This document shows, piece by piece, positions 1 to 8,948 of a DNA stretch of 36,034 bases (positions are counted from its first letter, which is position 1; each line of letters starts with the position of its first letter). Position numbers and translations under genes: made by a program. The stretch comes from Kocuria atrinae C3-8 (lineage in GTDB: Bacteria; Actinomycetota; Actinomycetes; Actinomycetales; Micrococcaceae): positions 1-36,034 of the forward strand of contig NZ_AJXN01000031.1 of NCBI RefSeq assembly GCF_000286355.1, read 5' to 3'. The notes beneath the pieces were generated by a model that was given only the letters and a program-made list of their open reading frames with translations, made no database searches and was not told the DNA's origin.

Positions 1-300
1 GGAGGAGAGGTTGGAGGCGAACCACCCGATGATGGTGGTGATCATGCCGACCAGAACGGGCTGATCCCCGGTGGGACCGCCGGTGAAGAAACCGTTGGCC
101 ACGTCCGTGGAGCGCACACCCATGTCCCCGGTACCGATCACCGTGGCACACAGCTCCGGAACGTCTTCGGCGAGGTTCCAGTCGGGCACTCGACACGGCA
201 CCCGCAGCAGGTACGCCATCATGACGGTATAGAGGCCCAGACCGAGCAGCAGCAGGCCGGAATTACCGCCGCCGCGCTTCTTGGCGCCTTCCATGCTCAT
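1..300 (-). CDS. N-terminus of a membrane protein, possibly a GT87/DUF2029-like glycosyltransferase (partial)
   Basis: The reading frame is open from an ATG at 300 to the window edge, giving the first 100 residues. A strong ribosome site, GGAGGAG, lies about 7 bases upstream of the ATG. After a basic start (residues 1-12) comes a hydrophobic helix at about 14-30, then RVPCR at about 33-37, a cysteine at about 49 and a QPVL stretch at about 79-82 before a second hydrophobic segment. The spacing of Arg-Pro-Cys, Cys...Asp and the PVL element after the first helix recalls the polyprenyl-phosphate-dependent mannosyltransferase-like proteins of GT87/DUF2029, but I infer this from a short stretch. 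It is read in the same direction as the CCA transferase, 90 bases downstream of it, so the two may share a transcript. Confidence 0.6.
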   Translation of the reverse strand, partial: MSMEGAKKRGGGNSGLLLLGLGLYTVMMAYLLRVPCRVPDWNLAEDVPELCATVIGTGDMGVRSTDVANGFFTGGPTGDQPVLVGMITTIIGWFASNLSS

Positions 301-390
301 GCGCGAACTCCTCCGGTGGACACAGGGACGGCATTAGTCTTCCACGGCCCCGGCCCGTTCGCCGCTCGTGGCGCGATCCAGCCCCACAAT

Positions 391-1818
391 TTACGACGCC
401 GCGCCAATCCCCTTGGACGTCGCCCACTCGATGAGCCGCTCGCGAGCGACATCCTTACCAACAGCGCCCTCGTCCAGGCGCATCTCGAGCAGGAACTTGT
501 ACGCCCTGCCCACCTCGGGGCCCGGTCCGATACCCAGGATCTCCATGATCTGCTGACCGTCCAGTTCGGGGCGCACGGCCTCGAGCTGTTCCTGTTCGCG
601 CAGTTCGGCGATCCGCCGTTCGAGGTCGTCGTACGCGTTGGCCAGTTTCGCGGCCTTGCGTTTATTACGAGTGGTCACGTCCGAGCGGGTGAGTCGGTGC
701 AGGCGTTCCAGCTGGTCACCGGCGTCTCGTACATAGCGGCGCACCGCGGAGTCGGTCCAGCCTGCATCGCCATATCCGTAGAAACGCATATGTAGTTCGA
801 CCAGGCGCGTGACCTTCTTAATGGTGTCGTTGTCGAAGCGCAGGGCCTTCATCCGCTTGCGGGCGAGCTTGGCGCCGACCAGTTCGTGATGACGGAAGCT
901 GACCGCACCGCTCGGTTCGAAGCGACGCGTGGCCGGCTTGCCCACGTCGTGCATGAGCGCGGCGAAGCGCAGGGCGAAGTCCGGACCGGGCACGGGTCCG
1001 TCCGCGTCCGATTCCTTCTCGGCGGCCTGTTCCATCACCGTGAGGGAATGTTGGTAGACGTCCTTGTGGTGGTGCGCCTCATCCGTTTCGAGCTTGAGCG
1101 CGGGGACCTCGGGAAGCACGATCTCCGCAAGACCCGTGTCCGTCATGAGTTCGATACCGCGGCGGGGATACGCACCGCACACGAGCTTGACCAGTTCTTC
1201 CCGCACCCGCTCCGCCGAGACGATCTCGAGGCGCTGCGCCATGGCCGTCATGGCCTCACGCACGGGTTCGGCCACGTCCAGGCCGAGCTGCGAGCTGAAG
1301 CGCGCGGCTCGCATCATGCGCAGGGGGTCGTCCGTGAACGAGTCCTCGGGAGTGCCCGGGGTGCGCAGCACACCGGCGTGCAAGTCCTTGATGCCCCCGA
1401 ACGGATCCACGAGCTCCAGATCCGGCAACCGCAGGGCCATCGCGTTGACGGTGAAGTCGCGGCGTCGTAGATCCTCGGTGAGGTCGTCCCCGAAGGCGAC
1501 CACGGGCTTGCGCGAATCGGGATCGTAGGCCTCGGCCCGGTAGGTGGTGACCTCGAGCTGCAGACCCGCCTTGCGCATGCCGATCGTGCCGAAATCCTTA
1601 CCGATCTCCCAGTGCGCATCCGCCCACTTCTTGATGACCGCGAGCGTCTGGTCCGGAGTGGCATCGGTGGTGAAGTCCAGGTCCAGGGCGTCCCGGTCCA
1701 GGAAGAGGTCCCGCACGGGCCCTCCCACCAGGGACAACTCGTATCCGGCGTCGGCAAAAAGCCGCCCCAGCTCGAGGGAAACGGGGTGCAGGGAGGAAGT
1801 ATCGAAGAGCTGCGTCAT
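391..1818 (-). CDS. cca: CCA tRNA nucleotidyltransferase
   Basis: This enzyme adds or repairs the 3' CCA end of tRNAs using CTP and ATP. The 475-residue product begins MTQLFDTSS at the ATG at 1818. The frame is open much further upstream, but family homology begins here and the longer frame would run through the divergent NUDIX gene. The nucleotidyltransferase head shows GGPVRD at about residues 27-32 and the metal-binding DLDF at about 41-44. A basic RRRDFT segment and RMMRAARF follow, both typical of class II polymerases. An HD-type domain (MHDVGKP, then FRHHELVG) lies in the second half. Neither tRNA gene in the window encodes CCA, so the cell needs this activity. The gene is divergent from NUDIX, the same arrangement as pcnA and mutT4 near the mycobacterial origin. 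Confidence 0.93.
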   Translation of the reverse strand: MTQLFDTSSLHPVSLELGRLFADAGYELSLVGGPVRDLFLDRDALDLDFTTDATPDQTLAVIKKWADAHWEIGKDFGTIGMRKAGLQLEVTTYRAEAYDPDSRKPVVAFGDDLTEDLRRRDFTVNAMALRLPDLELVDPFGGIKDLHAGVLRTPGTPEDSFTDDPLRMMRAARFSSQLGLDVAEPVREAMTAMAQRLEIVSAERVREELVKLVCGAYPRRGIELMTDTGLAEIVLPEVPALKLETDEAHHHKDVYQHSLTVMEQAAEKESDADGPVPGPDFALRFAALMHDVGKPATRRFEPSGAVSFRHHELVGAKLARKRMKALRFDNDTIKKVTRLVELHMRFYGYGDAGWTDSAVRRYVRDAGDQLERLHRLTRSDVTTRNKRKAAKLANAYDDLERRIAELREQEQLEAVRPELDGQQIMEILGIGPGPEVGRAYKFLLEMRLDEGAVGKDVARERLIEWATSKGIGAAS

Positions 1819-1911
1819 GATGGCCGTAATTGTCTCATTTCTTCTGCGGCCGCCCGGCCCACCGCTTCCCGAGTCAGGGAGTGCTCGGGGAATGTGGCTA
1901 AGGTAGTAGGC

Positions 1912-2412
1912 ATGGCTTTTCCCGTCCCTAGCGCGCCCAAGAGGCGACCGAACCAACCGGTCTCCGCGCTGCCCACGGTGGAAGAAGTCTCGGCCGGCGG
2001 CATTGTGGTGAACCTTCAGGATCCCACGCATCCGGTGGCCATCATCGCTCGAATCAATCGCGGTGGTCGCCTGGAATGGTGCCTCCCCAAGGGTCACCCT
2101 GAAGGCAATGAGACCAACCAAGAAGCAGCTGTCCGCGAGATCGAGGAAGAAACCGGCATCATGGGCCGCGTACTCTCTCCACTGGGCAGTATCGACTACT
2201 GGTTCACCGTCTCCGGGCACCGCGTGCACAAGACCGTTCACCACTTCTTGTTGGAAGCCACCGGCGGCTTCCTGACCACGGAGAACGATCCCGATCACGA
2301 GGCCGTGGACGTCGCCTGGTCCGGTATCGACGATCTTGGCCGTAAGCTGTCCTTCCCCAACGAGCGGCGCATTGCTGACATCGCTCGGGAGTACATCATC
2401 CACCAGCTCTAA
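1912..2412 (+). CDS. NUDIX hydrolase, MutT4-like
   Basis: This 166-residue protein should hydrolyse a nucleoside diphosphate linked to another moiety; the substrate cannot be read from the sequence. The NUDIX box is complete at about residues 60-82: a Gly, then GNE, then the core REIEEETGI with all metal-ligand glutamates. A beta-strand block ending in WCLPKGH precedes it, which is common in the Ap4A/MutT-like branch. The ATG at 1912 gives the family-typical start; the ribosome site is weak (AGG about 9 bases upstream), so a leaderless or short-leader transcript is possible. The gene sits between the CCA enzyme and murJ, matching mutT4 (Rv3908) in mycobacteria. The DUF6049 gene (Rv3909 position) that often follows is absent. 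Confidence 0.88.
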   Translation: MAFPVPSAPKRRPNQPVSALPTVEEVSAGGIVVNLQDPTHPVAIIARINRGGRLEWCLPKGHPEGNETNQEAAVREIEEETGIMGRVLSPLGSIDYWFTVSGHRVHKTVHHFLLEATGGFLTTENDPDHEAVDVAWSGIDDLGRKLSFPNERRIADIAREYIIHQL

Positions 2413-2477
2413 CCGCGCCCGCGGACCGGTTCCGCAGTAGCAGCGGCATTCGTTCTCCGTGCAGGAAGGCCTGTTTC

Positions 2478-4126
2478 ATGCAGAAATCCGGTGCGCGTTC
2501 CAGCGCCATCATGGCGTCCGGAACCCTGATCTCCCGGGTTCTGGGCTTCGCCAAGGCGCTGCTGATCACGGTGGCGATCGGTTCGCTGACCACCATGGCG
2601 GACGTCTTCGAGCTGGCGAATAACCTGCCCAACCTGATCTACGTGCTGATCGCCGGCGGTGTGTTCAACGCCGTGCTGGTCCCGCAGATCATCAAGGCCT
2701 CCAAGAACCCGGACGCCGGCGCGGACTACATTTCCCGGCTCATCACCCTGGCCGTGCTCGCGCTGTTGGGCGTCACGGCGGTCGTGGTCCTGTGCGCCAT
2801 CCCGATCATCCGCGTGATGGGCCCCGGCTGGTCCGAAGGCCAGCTGACCATGGCCATCACGTTCGCCTGATCACGTTCCCGCAGATCTTCTTCTACGGCC
2901 TCTACACGGTGGTCGGTCAGGTGCTCAACGCCAAGGGCGCCTTCGGTGCGTACATGTGGGCACCGGTGCTCAACAACATCATCGCGATCGCCGGCCTGGT
3001 GGTCTTCATCTACCAGTTCGGCCCGTTCGCCAGCACGCCCCACACCCTGGAGAACTGGACCTCGGCGCAGACGTTCTGGCTCGTGGGCATGTCCACGGTT
3101 GGCGTGATCGCCCAGGCACTCATTCTCTTCTGGCCCCTCAAGCGCCTGGGCCTGGGGTTGCGCCCCAAGTTCGGCTGGCGCGGCATCGGCCTGTCCACCG
3201 CCGCCAAGCTGGGCGGTTGGACCTGGCCACCGGCATCATCGCCAACCTCGCCTTCCTGGCCCTCACCCGGACCGCCGCGATCCCCACCGGCGCTCGTAAC
3301 GTGGACCCGTCCGGCGGGGTCTCCGAGCAGATCGCCGGTGTCACCGCCCTCAACCAGGCCTCGCTCCTCTATTCACTGCCCCACGGCGTGATCGGCCTGT
3401 CCATCGCCACGGTCCTGTTCAACCGCATGGCCGCCGCCGCGGACGCCAAGGACCGCGACGGCCTGGTCTCATCCCTCTCCTCGAGCATGCGCATCACCAG
3501 CGTGGCCACCGTCTTCTGCATGGTGGCGCTCATCGTGTACGCGGGACCGCTGGGCATGATGTTCTCCGGCGGCATCGCCGCCGCCGGCGCGTGATCGGCC
3601 AGGTCATCACGGTCATCGCGATCGGCGCGCCGTTCATGTCCACGGCGTTCATGCTCGGCCGCGCCTTCTACGCCCAGGAAGACGCGCGCACGCCGTTCAT
3701 CGTGCAGTTGATCGTGTCGATCTTCACGGTCATCGCCGCTATCGGAATCGCCCGCGCCCTACCCCCCGAGTACATGGTCTTCGCCGTCGCCGGTTGCTAC
3801 GCCGCGCAGAACATCCTGGCCACGCTCCTCTATCACTTCGCGCTCAAGCGCCGCATCGGGGATTACGACGTCGCTCGCATCCTGGGTGCCCACGCGCGGA
3901 TCCTGGCGGCCTCGCTGGTAGCCGGCCTGGGCGGCGTCGTCGCCTGTGGCTCATGGGCGGCTACGACACGGGCGGATTCCCGTGGCAGAACCAGGTCACG
4001 GCCTTCACGTCCGTGATGGTGGGCGGCGTGGCCATGGGGCTGGTGTATCTGGTGGCCATGAAGGTGTTCCGGGTCGAGGAATTCGGCTCGCTGATCGGCC
4101 CCTTGAAGGCACGTCTGGGCCGGTAG
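2478..4126 (+). CDS. murJ: Lipid II flippase MurJ (MviN), frame broken at four sites
   Basis: MurJ flips lipid II across the cytoplasmic membrane for peptidoglycan synthesis. The ATG at 2478 follows AGGAAGG and opens with the family start (GTLISRVLGFAK, about residues 13-24). Other hallmarks are NLPNLIY, FPQIFFYGLY, GQVLNAKG, MWAPVLNN, LPHGVIGLSI and LGRAFYAQEDARTPF, with many hydrophobic helices as expected for a 14-helix MOP-superfamily protein. The frame changes by minus one at about 2869, 3222, 3591 and 3943. Adding one G, C, G and C respectively gives a continuous 550-residue protein. No internal start or slippery site explains the breaks, and the gene should be essential, so I read them as base losses in the sequence. 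The mycobacterial homologue carries a C-terminal pseudokinase and discoidin region; here these form the next gene. Confidence 0.9.
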
Positions 4127-4192
4127 ACTGCGCAACAGTTTGTCGTCGCGCCCGCGAACCGTGCCGGGCGCCGTAACTCGAGGGAGTTCGCC

Positions 4193-6026
4193 GTGTCCCA
4201 GCCCATTGCGCTCGGAACTGTTCTGGGAGGCCGCTATCAGGTCACCGCGTCGCTGCTGACCAGCGCCGATGACGATCACGTCCTGCAGGGTGAGGATCAA
4301 ATCCTGCGGCGTCGCGTGTCTATCCTGGTGCCCGGTGACCAGCACGAGCAGCTCATGGTGGCCAATGCGCGCTCCCTGGCCTCGGGATCCGGCAGCGACC
4401 GGTTCAACATCCTGGACCTCGGGCAGACCGATCACACCACCTACGTGGTGACTTCCTACGCTCCCGCCGCGGATCTGCTGGACACCCTTTTGGTGGCGGA
4501 GAACGAGCTCGAGGACGAGTCCCTCTCGGACGACATCTTTGGCGATTCCCGCTCGAGCCCCATCTCCCCGTACGTCTACGAAGAGCCGGACCCCACGCAG
4601 CCGCACCAGGCCGTGCCCGCCGCGGGTTCCGGTGCCGGTACCGATGACAACGCCCCGTCCGACGCCGACGCCGCGCAGAAGCCCGCCGTGACCAAGTGGA
4701 GCGACGACGAGTACGAGGCGTACGAGAACGCCCCCGCCGCTCCCTCGGTGCGCAACAAGCTGGGCCGGGCGCGCAAGGTGAACCCCGAGTCCACCCGTTC
4801 CACCCTCTTCGATCGCGCCGCCGCCGGAGGTAGCGGTGCAGCCGTGGGTGCCTCCGCCGCCGCTGCGGGCAAGATCGACCCCACCTACGACGGCGATAAC
4901 CGTTACGAGAGCTTCGAAGCCAACGAGGGCAAGCCCGAACGACTCACCGGTTACCCCGTCCTCGATGACGAAGCCCCCGGCCAGGACCACTCCGGCGCTG
5001 AGGCTCCCGCGGGAGCTGCCGCGACGGATGAGGCCATCGAGCGCGGGGAAGAACCCGTCGATGAGTACTCCGACGAGTACACGGACGACCGCGATGACCG
5101 ATCCGCTCGTTCCGCGGGTGGTTCGGCCGCGGTCGGAGCGGGAGCCGTTGGCGCGGCAGGTGCTGCCGGAGCAGTTGGTGCCGCGGGAGCGGCGAATGCC
5201 GCCGGAAACGGGACGCTTCCAGGGGCGACGCCGCAGACGCCGGACATGCTTCCTCCGACCGCGCGGATTCCGACCATGCTGACGCCCACTACCCGGAGAC
5301 CGCTGCCGCTGCCGCCGGTGGCGGTGCTGGCGCCGGTCACGACCCCGGCACCACGGCTGACCCCGAGACTCCCGGTAAGAAGCGCAACGGCCCACTGCGG
5401 GCGCTGCTATTACTCCTGCTGATCCTGGCCCTGTTGGCCGCGGTGGTCTTCGGCTTCCGTGCGTTGGGGTCGTTGACGGGGCAGTCCGGTGGCGATGACT
5501 CGGACCCGGCTCCGCAAGGCGAGCAAACGACGTCGGCGCCCCAGGAAACCGAAGCGGCCGGTGACCAGCCGGAACCCCAGCCGCAGGCCGTGACGCGGGT
5601 GACCTCGGATCCCAATTTCATGACTGACACGGACGCGACCCTGAGCCAGGCCATCGACGGCAACCCGTCCACCTACTGGCTCAGTTACGGCTTCTCCAAC
5701 GCGCCTTCGGCAATCTGACCGAGTACGTGGGCCTGGCCGTGGAGCTCGAGGAACCTGCGCCGCTGTCCGAGATCACCATCGACCAGTCCAGCGGATCCGG
5801 CGGCAACTTCAACGTCTACGTGTCCGATTCGCCCTCCATGGACGGCGCGCAGCAGGTCGGAACGGGTTCGTTCACCGGCCCGCAGATCACTGTGCCTCTC
5901 AACCAGGCCGCCCAGGACGGCGAGCACCAGTACGTGTTGGTCGTGTGGGATCAGCTGCCGCAGCTGACCAACCCCATTGGCGGGTACCAGTACGGTCTGC
6001 GCATCGGTGAAGTTGCCGTGCAGTAG
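4193..6026 (+). CDS. Pseudokinase, transmembrane, discoidin-like protein (split-off MviN C-terminal part), two frame breaks
   Basis: The GTG at 4193 follows GAGGGAG. The first 90 or so residues (GGRYQVTASLL onward) look like the N-lobe of a Ser/Thr-kinase-like fold, without a canonical Gly-rich loop or catalytic HRD/DFG, hence a pseudokinase. Residues of about 105-400 are Ala, Glu, Asp and Ser rich and probably disordered. A leucine-rich transmembrane helix preceded by KKRNG lies near 5380-5460. Outside it is a beta-rich domain with AIDGNPSTYW, typical of F5/8-type discoidin folds, ending in EVAVQ. Frame breaks at about 5211 (GGG, expected GGGG) and 5704 (CC, expected CCC) restore to 611 residues. 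In mycobacteria the equivalent region is fused to MurJ and binds FhaA when phosphorylated. The location after murJ suggests the same control of lipid II export. No sigM follows. Confidence 0.75.
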
Positions 6027-6113
6027 GCACCCGGAATATTCGCGCCGTACCGGCACGTTCTTCCAGTAGTTTCCCGCCGCGCACGCGGCAATCCTTAGAA
6101 AGGTCTACTACAC

Positions 6114-7139
6114 GTGAGCAATGATCTCGGCCCCTCCTTCGCGAACGCCGTGAACTTGAACCTGACGCCCGCCGCGGCACAGGAGACCACCCCCGGCACC
6201 TCCGACGACGCCGTTCACGACGTTGTCATCGTGGGTTCCGGTCCCGCCGGCTACACCGCCGCTATTTACGCGGCACGCGCGGATCTGAAGCCCATCGTGA
6301 TCGCGGGTTCGGTGACGGCCGGTGGTGAGCTCATGAACACGACAGACGTGGAGAACTACCCCGGGTTCATCGAGGGCATCATGGGCCCGGACCTGATGAC
6401 CAACATGCAGCAGCAGGCCGAGCGCTTCGGTGCGGACATCCGCTTCGAGGACGTCACCTCCGTGGAGCTGGACGGCGAAATCAAGACCGTGACCATCGAG
6501 GACGGCACCGTGCTGCGCACCCGCACCGTGATCATGGCCACCGGTTCCGCCTACCGCAAGCTGGGACTGCCCAACGAGGAACGGCTCTCAGGCCACGGTG
6601 TTTCGTGGTGCGCCACGTGTGACGGCTTCTTCTTCAAGGAGCAGAACATTGCCGTGGTGGGTGGCGGTGACTCCGCGATCGAGGAAGCTACCTTCCTGAC
6701 CAAGTTCGCGTCCAAGGTGACACTGATCCACCGCCGTGACTCGTTCCGCGCCTCGGAGATCATGCAGCAGCGCGCGTTCGACGATCCCAAGATCGAGATC
6801 CTGTGGAACAAGGCAGTGAAGGACATTCACGGCGAGGCCAAGGTCGAGTCCCTGACCTTGGAGGACACCGTGACCGGTGAGACGTCCGAGTTGGACATCA
6901 CCGGCCTATTCGTGGCCATCGGCTCCGATCCGCGCGTTGACCTGGTCAAGGACCAGTTGGATCTGACCGTTGACGGCACCATTGCCGTGGACGGCCGATC
7001 CTCGACCACTTCCGTACCGGGTGTCTTCGCCGCGGGTGACGTTGTGGACGCCACCTACCGTCAGGCAATCACTGCCGCGGGCTCGGGTTGTGTCGCCGCG
7101 ATCGACGTGGAGCACTACCTGGCAGCTCTCGACAGCTGA
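6114..7139 (+). CDS. trxB: Thioredoxin-disulfide reductase
   Basis: This FAD flavoenzyme passes electrons from NADPH to thioredoxin. The GTG at 6114 follows AAAGG and gives 341 residues. The FAD-binding GSGPAG motif is at about residues 42-47, the redox-active CATC at about 165-168, the NADPH-binding GGGDSA at about 183-188, and the C-terminal FAD motif GVFAAGDV near 303-310. All active-site residues are present and the frame is intact. About 30 extra residues before the first strand, low in complexity, are common in actinobacterial orthologues. trxA follows 90 bases downstream and should work with it. In mycobacteria sigM and an anti-sigma gene normally stand just upstream; they are missing here. 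Confidence 0.96.
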   Translation: MSNDLGPSFANAVNLNLTPAAAQETTPGTSDDAVHDVVIVGSGPAGYTAAIYAARADLKPIVIAGSVTAGGELMNTTDVENYPGFIEGIMGPDLMTNMQQQAERFGADIRFEDVTSVELDGEIKTVTIEDGTVLRTRTVIMATGSAYRKLGLPNEERLSGHGVSWCATCDGFFFKEQNIAVVGGGDSAIEEATFLTKFASKVTLIHRRDSFRASEIMQQRAFDDPKIEILWNKAVKDIHGEAKVESLTLEDTVTGETSELDITGLFVAIGSDPRVDLVKDQLDLTVDGTIAVDGRSSTTSVPGVFAAGDVVDATYRQAITAAGSGCVAAIDVEHYLAALDS

Positions 7140-7229
7140 TCACAGCCGACTTTGTCATAATCGATGTCAACCATTGGTGAACCGGCCGTTAAGGCCGAGC
7201 AACCACCCGTTTGAAAGGAACTACACGTC

Positions 7230-7565
7230 ATGAGTGCAGCCAAGGACGTCACCGACGCCAACTTCCAGGCCGAGGTGCTGGAGAACTCCAAGCCCACCAT
7301 CGTGGACTTCTGGGCCGAATGGTGCGGCCCCTGCCGTCAGCTGGGCCCCGTGCTGGACGCGATGGCCGCGGAATACGCGGACAACATTGACGTCGTGAAG
7401 GTCAACGTTGACGACAACCCCGCCATTGCCTCCAAGTACGGCATCACGTCGATTCCCGCCGTCTACTTGTTCGCCAACGGTGAGGTGGCCAAGACCTCCA
7501 TCGGTGCCAAGCCCAAGTCCGCTCTGGAGAAGGAATTCGCGGACTACCTGACCCCGTCAGCCTGA
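7230..7565 (+). CDS. trxA: Thioredoxin
   Basis: A 111-residue cytosolic thioredoxin that reduces protein disulfides and is recycled by the adjacent TrxB. The active site WCGPC is at about residues 31-35, in the standard context VDFWAEWCGPCRQL. The conserved cis-proline segment TSIPAVYLF follows at about 75-83, and the family glycine in NGEV after that. The ATG at 7230 follows GAAAGGAA. The reading frame is intact. cwlM starts 57 bases after the stop, so trxB, trxA and cwlM may be cotranscribed as in other Actinobacteria. Confidence 0.96.
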   Translation: MSAAKDVTDANFQAEVLENSKPTIVDFWAEWCGPCRQLGPVLDAMAAEYADNIDVVKVNVDDNPAIASKYGITSIPAVYLFANGEVAKTSIGAKPKSALEKEFADYLTPSA

Positions 7566-7621
7566 GCGGTCAACACACCGCTACCGCGCGTTACGTTTCA
7601 CAACTGTCAGGGGGAAGACCA

Positions 7622-8820
7622 GTGACATCCGAGCCAATTGCTCCCAACCTTCGCTTGGGAATGACCGATAGGCGCGTGGTGGGCCTTCGCGAACGCCTCA
7701 TCCGCGCGAGCGAGGGTGCCACTGGTCTTTCGCCCAGCTCCGTCAACGATCCGTCGCACTTCGACGAGACTCTCGACGGCGCTCTGCGCACCTTCCAGCA
7801 GAACAAGGGTCTCATCGTGGACGGTGTGCTCGGTCCTGAAACCGAGATGGCCCTGACACAGGCGCAGTACAGCCTGGGTGACCGGTCTCTGTACTTCGAT
7901 GCCGAGCACCCGTTGCGCGGCGAGGACGTCGAACGCATTCAGGCCAACCTTTCACGGTTGGGTTTCTATTACGGCCATCTTAATGGTGTCTTCAATCGCA
8001 AGACGCACTACGCCGTGGTGGAGCTCCAGGAGAATCTGGGACTGGAACCGAACGGCGTGGTGGACCTTGAGACCATTGCGGCACTGGCCCGCATCAACAA
8101 GAACATCACCTCATCCAAGGCATACTCCCTGCGTGATTACGCTCGCTTGGAGCAGGCGACCAATGCTCTCAAGCAGCGAGTGATCATCTTGTTGCCGTGG
8201 TCGGCGTCCGGGCAGACGGTGTCGCCCACGGCTCCCGCACAGTTCACCGCGGATCAGGCACGCATCACCACGGACGTGGCCCTGCGGACCTATGAGCTCT
8301 TGGACAATGTGGGTGCCCTTCCCGTGGTCGTTGGGACCGAGCAGTACACGACCAGGGCGGGCCAGCAGGTACGCACCGCCGAGTCCAAAGCAGCTGCGAC
8401 CGACGGTCATGCGGATGCCCTGGTGCTGACCCTGCACTGTGACTGGAACGAGTCACAGTCCGCCAACGGTGTGGCCACGTACTACTGGGCAACCAGGACG
8501 GAACCGAGACCTTTTCGCCCATTGGAGAGATGGCCGCCCGCTACGTCCTCAAGGAACTCATCTCCCGTACGCTCCCAGGATCTGGCTGCCACGCACGGCA
8601 ATGGGAACTCCTGCGCTACTCCGATGCGCCCACCGTGTGGGTCGATCTGGGCTACCTCTCGAGCGCCAACGAGCGAGATCACCTCGAGGACGACGAGCAC
8701 CGGGAGCGCCTTGCCGAGTCGATTCTGTGCGGGCTTCAGCGCATGTACGTTCAGTCCAACGACACCGTTGCCACAGGAACCATGAGCCTCTCCGACATCG
8801 AGGCGTACTACAACAAGTAG
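7622..8820 (+). CDS. cwlM: CwlM-like protein: two peptidoglycan-binding domains plus degenerate amidase domain (one frame break)
   Basis: The GTG at 7622 follows a GGGGGA ribosome site. Residues of about 18-82 and 98-158 are two PG-binding-1 repeats (FQQNKGLIVDGVLGPET; LQENLGLEPNGVVDLET). The rest follows an amidase-3 fold, but the usual DPGHGG zinc loop reads LPWSASG at about residues 191-197, so the first zinc histidine is absent. The later LTLHCDWN retains its histidine. The frame breaks at 8487-8489 (GGG, expected GGGG); restoration gives 399 residues ending in DIEAYYNK. CwlM of mycobacteria acts mainly as a regulator of MurA and a partner of MurJ and FhaA, which fits the weak zinc site. 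The gene converges on parB across a shared terminator. Confidence 0.85.
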
Positions 8821-8857
8821 GCCTCCCTCTCGTGTGGAAAGACCCCGCGGCAAAGAA

Positions 8858-8891
8858 GTAGCCCCGATGTTTCACGTGACATCGGGGCTAC
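8858..8891. terminator. Bidirectional terminator between cwlM and parB with a parS-like core in its loop
   Basis: A perfect 13-base-pair inverted repeat pairs 8858-8870 with 8879-8891 around the 8-base loop TTCACGTG. T-rich sequence lies beyond the stem on both strands (TCTTGTG on plus, TTCTTTG on minus). It stands between convergent cwlM and parB, so it can end both transcripts. The loop together with the top of the stem reads TGTTTCACGTGACA, which matches the left part and centre of a parS site. Confidence 0.85.
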
Positions 8892-8948
8892 TCTTGTGCT
8901 TAGTCGCGATCTCCTATGGTGACTGCGGCTCGTCTAGCGAATCCGACC

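Noticed and set aside
391-2403. A 670-residue CCA transferase with an extra N-terminal domain
   Set aside because: The upstream part of the frame is the antisense of the NUDIX gene and shows no homology to polymerases.
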